Below the pieces are notes generated by a model, which was given only the letters and a program-made list of their open reading frames with translations, did not search any database and was not told the DNA's origin. This document shows positions 54,083 to 59,063 of a stretch of DNA of 59,063 nt, piece after piece (position 1 is the stretch's first letter; each line of letters starts with the position of its first letter). Source of the stretch: Marinitenerispora sediminis (GTDB lineage: Bacteria > Actinomycetota > Actinomycetes > Streptosporangiales > Streptosporangiaceae); the NCBI RefSeq assembly GCF_003336425.1, contig NZ_QEIO01000013.1, positions 1 through 59,063 of the forward strand, given 5' to 3'. A program made the position numbers and the translations under genes.

Positions 54083-54202
54083 GCCCCGCCGCACCGCGGC
54101 GCCGGGGACCGGTCGGGCGGGGCGACGCCGCGTGCGCGCCCCCACGGCCCGCGGCCGCCCCCACGGCCGCCGGCGCGGCGCCGACCGACCCCCTCACTCA
54201 GG

Positions 54203-56713
54203 TCAGAGCCGGTCCAGGTCCCGCATCCGCAGCACCGCCCGGCCCTCCTCGTCGGAGGCGGCGAGGTCGACCTCGACCGAGATCCCCCAGTCGTGGTGGT
54301 CCGCCGGGTCGTCGAGGATCTGCCGGACCTCCCAGGTGTCCGCGCCCTCCTCGATGAGCAGCATCCGCGGGCCACGCGCGTCCGGCCCGGTCCGGATCTC
54401 GTCGTGCTCGGCGTAGTACTCCGCGAGCGCGTCCTCCCACTCGTCGGCGTCCCAGCCGTCCTCGGCGTCGAGCGCGCCCAGCTCGTCGTAGCGGCGCAGC
54501 GCCGCCAGCTCCACCCGCCGGAACAGCGCGTTGCGCACCAGCACCCGGAACGCCCGGGGGTTGCTGGTCACCGGCTTCGGCCGCTCCTCCACGGCGCGTT
54601 CGCCGGGTTCGTCCGCGGGGTTGGTCAGCTGCTCCCACTCATCCAGCAGGCTGGAGTCGACCTGGCGGACCAGTTCGCCCAGCCACTCGATCAGGTCGAG
54701 CAGTTCATCGGTCTTGGCGTCCTCGGGAACCGTCTGGCTGACCGCCTTGTACGCGCTCGCGAGGTAGCGCAGCACCAGCCCCTCGGAACGGGCGAGCTCG
54801 TAGTGGCCGACGTACTCGGTGAAGGTCATCGCCCGCTCGAACAGGTCGCGCGCCACCGACTTCGGCCGCAGCGGGTGGTCGCCCACCCACGGGTGGCCGC
54901 GCCGGTACACCTGGTAGGCGTGGTCGAGCAGCTCCTCCAGCGGCTTGGGGTAGCTGACCTCCTCCAGCCGCTCCATCCGCTCCTCGTACTCGATCCCGTC
55001 GGCCTTCATCTGCGCCACGGCCTCGCCGCGCGCCTTGTTCTGCTGGGCGGCGAGGATCTGCCGGGGGTCGTCCAGCGTCGACTCCACCACCGTGAGCACG
55101 TCGAGGGCGTAACTCGGCGAGGTCGGGTCCAGCAGCTCCAGCGCGGCCAGCGCGAACGTCGACAGCGGCTGGTTCAGCGCGAAGTCCGGCTGCAGGTCGA
55201 CGGTGAGCCGCGCGGTGCGCCCGTCGCCGTCGGGCTCGGGCAGCCGCTCCACGATGCCGCCGTCCAGCAGCGACCGGTAGATGGCGATCGCCTCCCGGAT
55301 GTGCCGCCGCTGGTTCCGGCGCTCCTCGTGGTTGTCGGTGAGCAGGTGCCGCATCGCCGCGAAGCAGTCGCCCGGGCGCGCGATCACGCTGAGCAGCATC
55401 GCGTTGCTCACCCGGAACCGCGAGGTCAGCGGCTCCGGCTCGGCGGCGATCAGCTTCTCGAAGGCGGTCTGGTCCCACCCGACGAAGCCCTCCGGCGCCT
55501 TCTTGCGCACCACCTTGCGGCGCTTCTTCGGGTCATCGCCCGCCTTCGCCAGCGCCTTCTCGTTCTCCACCACGTGCTCGGGCGCCTGCACCACGACGTT
55601 GCCCACCGTGTCGAACCCGGCGCGCCCGGCCCGGCCGGCGATCTGGTGGAATTCCCGGGCGCTCAGCCGGCGGACCCGGCTGCCGTCGTACTTGCTCAGC
55701 GCCGTGAACAGCACGGTGCGGATGGGCACGTTCACCCCCACGCCGAGGGTGTCGGTGCCGCAGATGACCTTGAGCAGCCCGGACTGCGCCAGCCGCTCCA
55801 CCAGCCGGCGGTACTTCGGCAGCATGCCGGCGTGGTGGACGCCGATGCCGTGCCGCACGTACCTGGACAGGTTGCGGCCGAACCGCGTGGTGAAGCGGAA
55901 GTTGCCGATCTCCCGGGCGATGGCGTCCTTCTCCGCGCGGGTGCACATGTTGATGCTCATCAGCGACTGCGCCCGCTCCACCGCCTGCGCCTGGGTGAAG
56001 TGCACGATGTAGACGGGCGACTCCCGCGTGCCGAGCAGCTCCTCCAGCGTCTCGTGCAGCGGGGTGGTGCGGTAGGAGTAGAACAGCGGCACCGGGCGCT
56101 CGACCGAGCGCACCACCGCGGTGGTGCGCCCGGTGCGCCGGGACAGGTCCTCCTCGAACCGCGCCACGTCGCCGAGCGTCGCCGACATCAGGACGAACTG
56201 CGCCCGCGGCAGCTCCAGGAGCGGGACCTGCCACGCCCAGCCGCGGTCCGGCTCGGCGTAGAAGTGGAACTCGTCCATGACGACCTGGCCGAGGTCGGCG
56301 TCGGCGCCGTCCCGCAGCGCGATGTTGGCCAGGACCTCCGCGGTGCAGCAGATGATCGGCGCGCCCGGGTTGACGCTCGCGTCGCCCGTCATCATCCCGA
56401 CGTTGACGGTCCCGAACACCTTGCAGAGGTCGAAGAACTTCTCCGACACCAGCGCCTTGATCGGCGCGGTGTAGAAGCTCCGCTCGCCGCGCGCGAACGC
56501 CGCGAAGTGCGCGCCGGCCGCCACCAGGCTCTTCCCGGAGCCGGTGGGGGTGTTCAGGATGACGTTGGACCCCGACACCACCTCGATGAGGGCTTCCTCC
56601 TGGTGGGGGTACAGCGTGAGCCCCCGGTCGTCGGCCCACTCGGCGAAGGCCTCGAACAGGGCATCGGGATCCGGGTCTGCCGGCAGCTGATCGATGAGAC
56701 TCACGCCCCCCAT
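54203..56713 (-). CDS. Ski2-like DEAD/DEAH-box RNA helicase with DUF3516 domain
   Basis: An 836-residue helicase: Walker A NTPTGSGKS (about 54-62), DEFHFY as the DExH box, SATLGD as motif III, and GRAGRAGFDTVG as motif VI. The C-terminal 400 residues are the actinobacterial DUF3516 region. It should unwind RNA in an ATP-dependent way, probably in RNA turnover or ribosome work. The ATG at 56713 or a GTG three codons later may be the start. Confidence 0.95.
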   Translation of the reverse strand: MGGVSLIDQLPADPDPDALFEAFAEWADDRGLTLYPHQEEALIEVVSGSNVILNTPTGSGKSLVAAGAHFAAFARGERSFYTAPIKALVSEKFFDLCKVFGTVNVGMMTGDASVNPGAPIICCTAEVLANIALRDGADADLGQVVMDEFHFYAEPDRGWAWQVPLLELPRAQFVLMSATLGDVARFEEDLSRRTGRTTAVVRSVERPVPLFYSYRTTPLHETLEELLGTRESPVYIVHFTQAQAVERAQSLMSINMCTRAEKDAIAREIGNFRFTTRFGRNLSRYVRHGIGVHHAGMLPKYRRLVERLAQSGLLKVICGTDTLGVGVNVPIRTVLFTALSKYDGSRVRRLSAREFHQIAGRAGRAGFDTVGNVVVQAPEHVVENEKALAKAGDDPKKRRKVVRKKAPEGFVGWDQTAFEKLIAAEPEPLTSRFRVSNAMLLSVIARPGDCFAAMRHLLTDNHEERRNQRRHIREAIAIYRSLLDGGIVERLPEPDGDGRTARLTVDLQPDFALNQPLSTFALAALELLDPTSPSYALDVLTVVESTLDDPRQILAAQQNKARGEAVAQMKADGIEYEERMERLEEVSYPKPLEELLDHAYQVYRRGHPWVGDHPLRPKSVARDLFERAMTFTEYVGHYELARSEGLVLRYLASAYKAVSQTVPEDAKTDELLDLIEWLGELVRQVDSSLLDEWEQLTNPADEPGERAVEERPKPVTSNPRAFRVLVRNALFRRVELAALRRYDELGALDAEDGWDADEWEDALAEYYAEHDEIRTGPDARGPRMLLIEEGADTWEVRQILDDPADHHDWGISVEVDLAASDEEGRAVLRMRDLDRL

Positions 56714-56847
56714 ACTGCCCGCTCCCGGAGACCTCCCGGGCCATCGGGGCGCCTCGGACCAGGTCGGCGGCCCGGCGCTCGGCGGGCGAAGCCGGGGGCG
56801 GATCAGCCGGATCCGGCCGCCCGCACCCCGGCGGTGCCGCCTGCGGA

Positions 56848-57816
56848 TCAGCCGAGCACGCGCGCCAGGAACTCCAGGCGGCGCCGGTGCCCGGCGACCT
56901 CGCCGCCCTCATGGCCGTTGAACTCCCACAGCCGCATGTCCTTGGGACCGGCGTAGGCGTTGTACACCGCGAAGCACGTGGAGGGCGGGGTCACCGGGTC
57001 CATCGCCGCCGCGCTGAACGCCGCCGGCACGGTGGCACGGGGCGCGAAGTTGAGCGCGTCCACGTAGGAGAGGGTCCGGAACACCTGATCGACCCGGTCG
57101 CGGTGCACCCGCAGGTAGCGCGCCAGCTCCACGTAGGGCCCCTCGCTCGCGATCTCGGCGCCGCGCCGGAAGTGCGACAGGAACGGGACGTCGGAGACGA
57201 TCCCGGCCACGTCCGGCACGAGCGCGCCCACCGCGACCGCGAGCCCGCCGCCCTGGCTCGCGCCCATGACCGCGACCCGGTCCGGATCGACACCGTCGGT
57301 CCGGCGCGCCGCGGCGACCGCGCGCACCGCGTCGGTGATCAGGCGGCGGTAGTAGTAGTCGTGCGGATCCAGCACCCCCTTGGTCATGAAACCGGGGAAG
57401 TGCGGATGCGGGGAGGCCACGGGGTCGGGGGTGTCACCGGAGCGGCCCGCGCTGCCCTGCCCGCGCAGGTCCATGAGCAGGTGCGCGTAGCCGGCCGAGG
57501 CGTAGACGAGGGCGTCCAGCGGGTCGCTGCGGCCGCCGCCGTAACCCGGGAACTCCACCACGCACGGCAGCCGGCCGCCGCGCCCGCGGGGCAGGAGCAG
57601 CCACGCCCGGACGGGCTGGCCGCCGAAGCCGGCGTACTCGACGTCGAACACGTCGAGCGTGGTCAGCGGGGTCGGGTGCGGTGTCAGCTTCGGGGTGGCG
57701 TCGAACCGGTCGGACTCGGCCAGGGTGGCCGCCCAGAAGTCGTCGAAGTCGGCGGCAGCCGTGCCCGGCGCCTGGAAGCTGCGCAGCTGGTCGGGGGAGA
57801 GGTCGCTGAGGGGCAT
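56848..57816 (-). CDS. acetylxylan esterase/cephalosporin-C deacetylase, CE7
   Basis: A 322-residue CE7 esterase with nucleophile S187 (GASQGGG), D273 (AAMDPVTPPS) and H302 (FNGHEGGE), plus the family's DLRGQGSAG motif. CE7 enzymes remove acetyl groups from xylo-oligosaccharides and small acetylated compounds and act inside the cell; no signal peptide is present. Confidence 0.96.
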   Translation of the reverse strand: MPLSDLSPDQLRSFQAPGTAAADFDDFWAATLAESDRFDATPKLTPHPTPLTTLDVFDVEYAGFGGQPVRAWLLLPRGRGGRLPCVVEFPGYGGGRSDPLDALVYASAGYAHLLMDLRGQGSAGRSGDTPDPVASPHPHFPGFMTKGVLDPHDYYYRRLITDAVRAVAAARRTDGVDPDRVAVMGASQGGGLAVAVGALVPDVAGIVSDVPFLSHFRRGAEIASEGPYVELARYLRVHRDRVDQVFRTLSYVDALNFAPRATVPAAFSAAAMDPVTPPSTCFAVYNAYAGPKDMRLWEFNGHEGGEVAGHRRRLEFLARVLG

Positions 57817-57937
57817 GCCCGGCAGCCTACGCACGCCCCGCCCGCGGTCGGCGGGCGGGGCATGCGGGGGTGCGGGGCGGCGGCGCGGCCGGATACGGCC
57901 GCGCGGTGCCGCCGGAGTCGGCCGCGCGGCCGGAGGG

Positions 57938-59062
<1,125 letters not shown>

Positions 59063-59063
59063 C

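Noticed and set aside
54293-56956. 887-codon plus-strand frame across the helicase gene
   Set aside because: It is antisense to an intact Ski2-like helicase; the frame is open only because of codon bias.

Overview
The window is very GC-rich, with genes that end their codons almost always in G or C, many GTG starts and many 1-4 bp start/stop overlaps. The gene content (DUF397 and helix-turn-helix/DUF5753 proteins, a SAV2177-type methyltransferase, an I36-type inhibitor, SigA-like sigma beside dnaG, an IdeR-type iron box) points to a filamentous actinobacterium. Nocardiopsaceae or a neighbouring family is my inference; no marker here proves it.

Layout. 1-5.7 kb: an arabinose/pentose cassette (GH51 arabinofuranosidase, then a ChvE/MglB-like lipoprotein, a double ATPase and a permease). 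5.9-11 kb: a small unknown protein, dnaG, a principal-type sigma factor and a secreted GH18 protein. 11.3-15.8 kb: a FadR-type regulator behind a perfect 26-bp palindrome, followed by a four-carbon acid sugar kinase, a class II aldolase and a 3-hydroxyacid dehydrogenase, together a tetronate/threonate-type catabolic set. 15.8-20.1 kb: an accessory signalling-type locus. On the minus strand are an ATP-binding anti-sigma-like protein, a long protein-isoaspartate-type methyltransferase and, directly behind it, a 45-residue ORF with a strong ribosome binding site; on the plus strand are an XRE/DUF5753 regulator and two DUF397 proteins. 20.1-25.8 kb: small housekeeping and stress proteins, tRNA-Asn(GUU), a LysR regulator divergent from a hexapeptide acetyltransferase, an AraC regulator and a frameshifted membrane protein. 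26.7-31.4 kb: a siderophore uptake system (ATPase, two permeases, divergent binding lipoprotein) around an iron box. 31.4-35.3 kb: an I36 inhibitor, an IS21 transposase remnant, an SDR/TetR divergent pair with two operators, and an alpha/beta hydrolase.

35.4-43.9 kb: a thiolase and two CoA-transferase subunits (beta-ketoadipate type) lie between two unlike orphan CRISPR mini-arrays, one degenerate and one of type I-E repeat. A CPBP protease/histidine kinase/response regulator operon, an IclR regulator and a tiny helix-hairpin-helix protein follow. 44-50.4 kb: a sugar ABC importer and a GH15-like enzyme are surrounded by decayed genes (a small conserved protein, the end of an MFS transporter, a TetR lacking its N-terminus). 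50.4-59 kb: a split RibD-like reductase/deaminase pair, a Tat-exported phosphodiesterase-like protein, a SAV2177-type methyltransferase, a Ski2-like helicase, a CE7 acetyl esterase and malate dehydrogenase.

The most promising unusual signal is the methyltransferase plus 45-residue ORF at 16344-17609. It has the architecture of RiPP systems in which an extended isoaspartate methyltransferase is the sole tailoring enzyme, although a zinc-knuckle protein is an equally live reading of the small ORF. No cas genes, complete transposon or prophage is visible.
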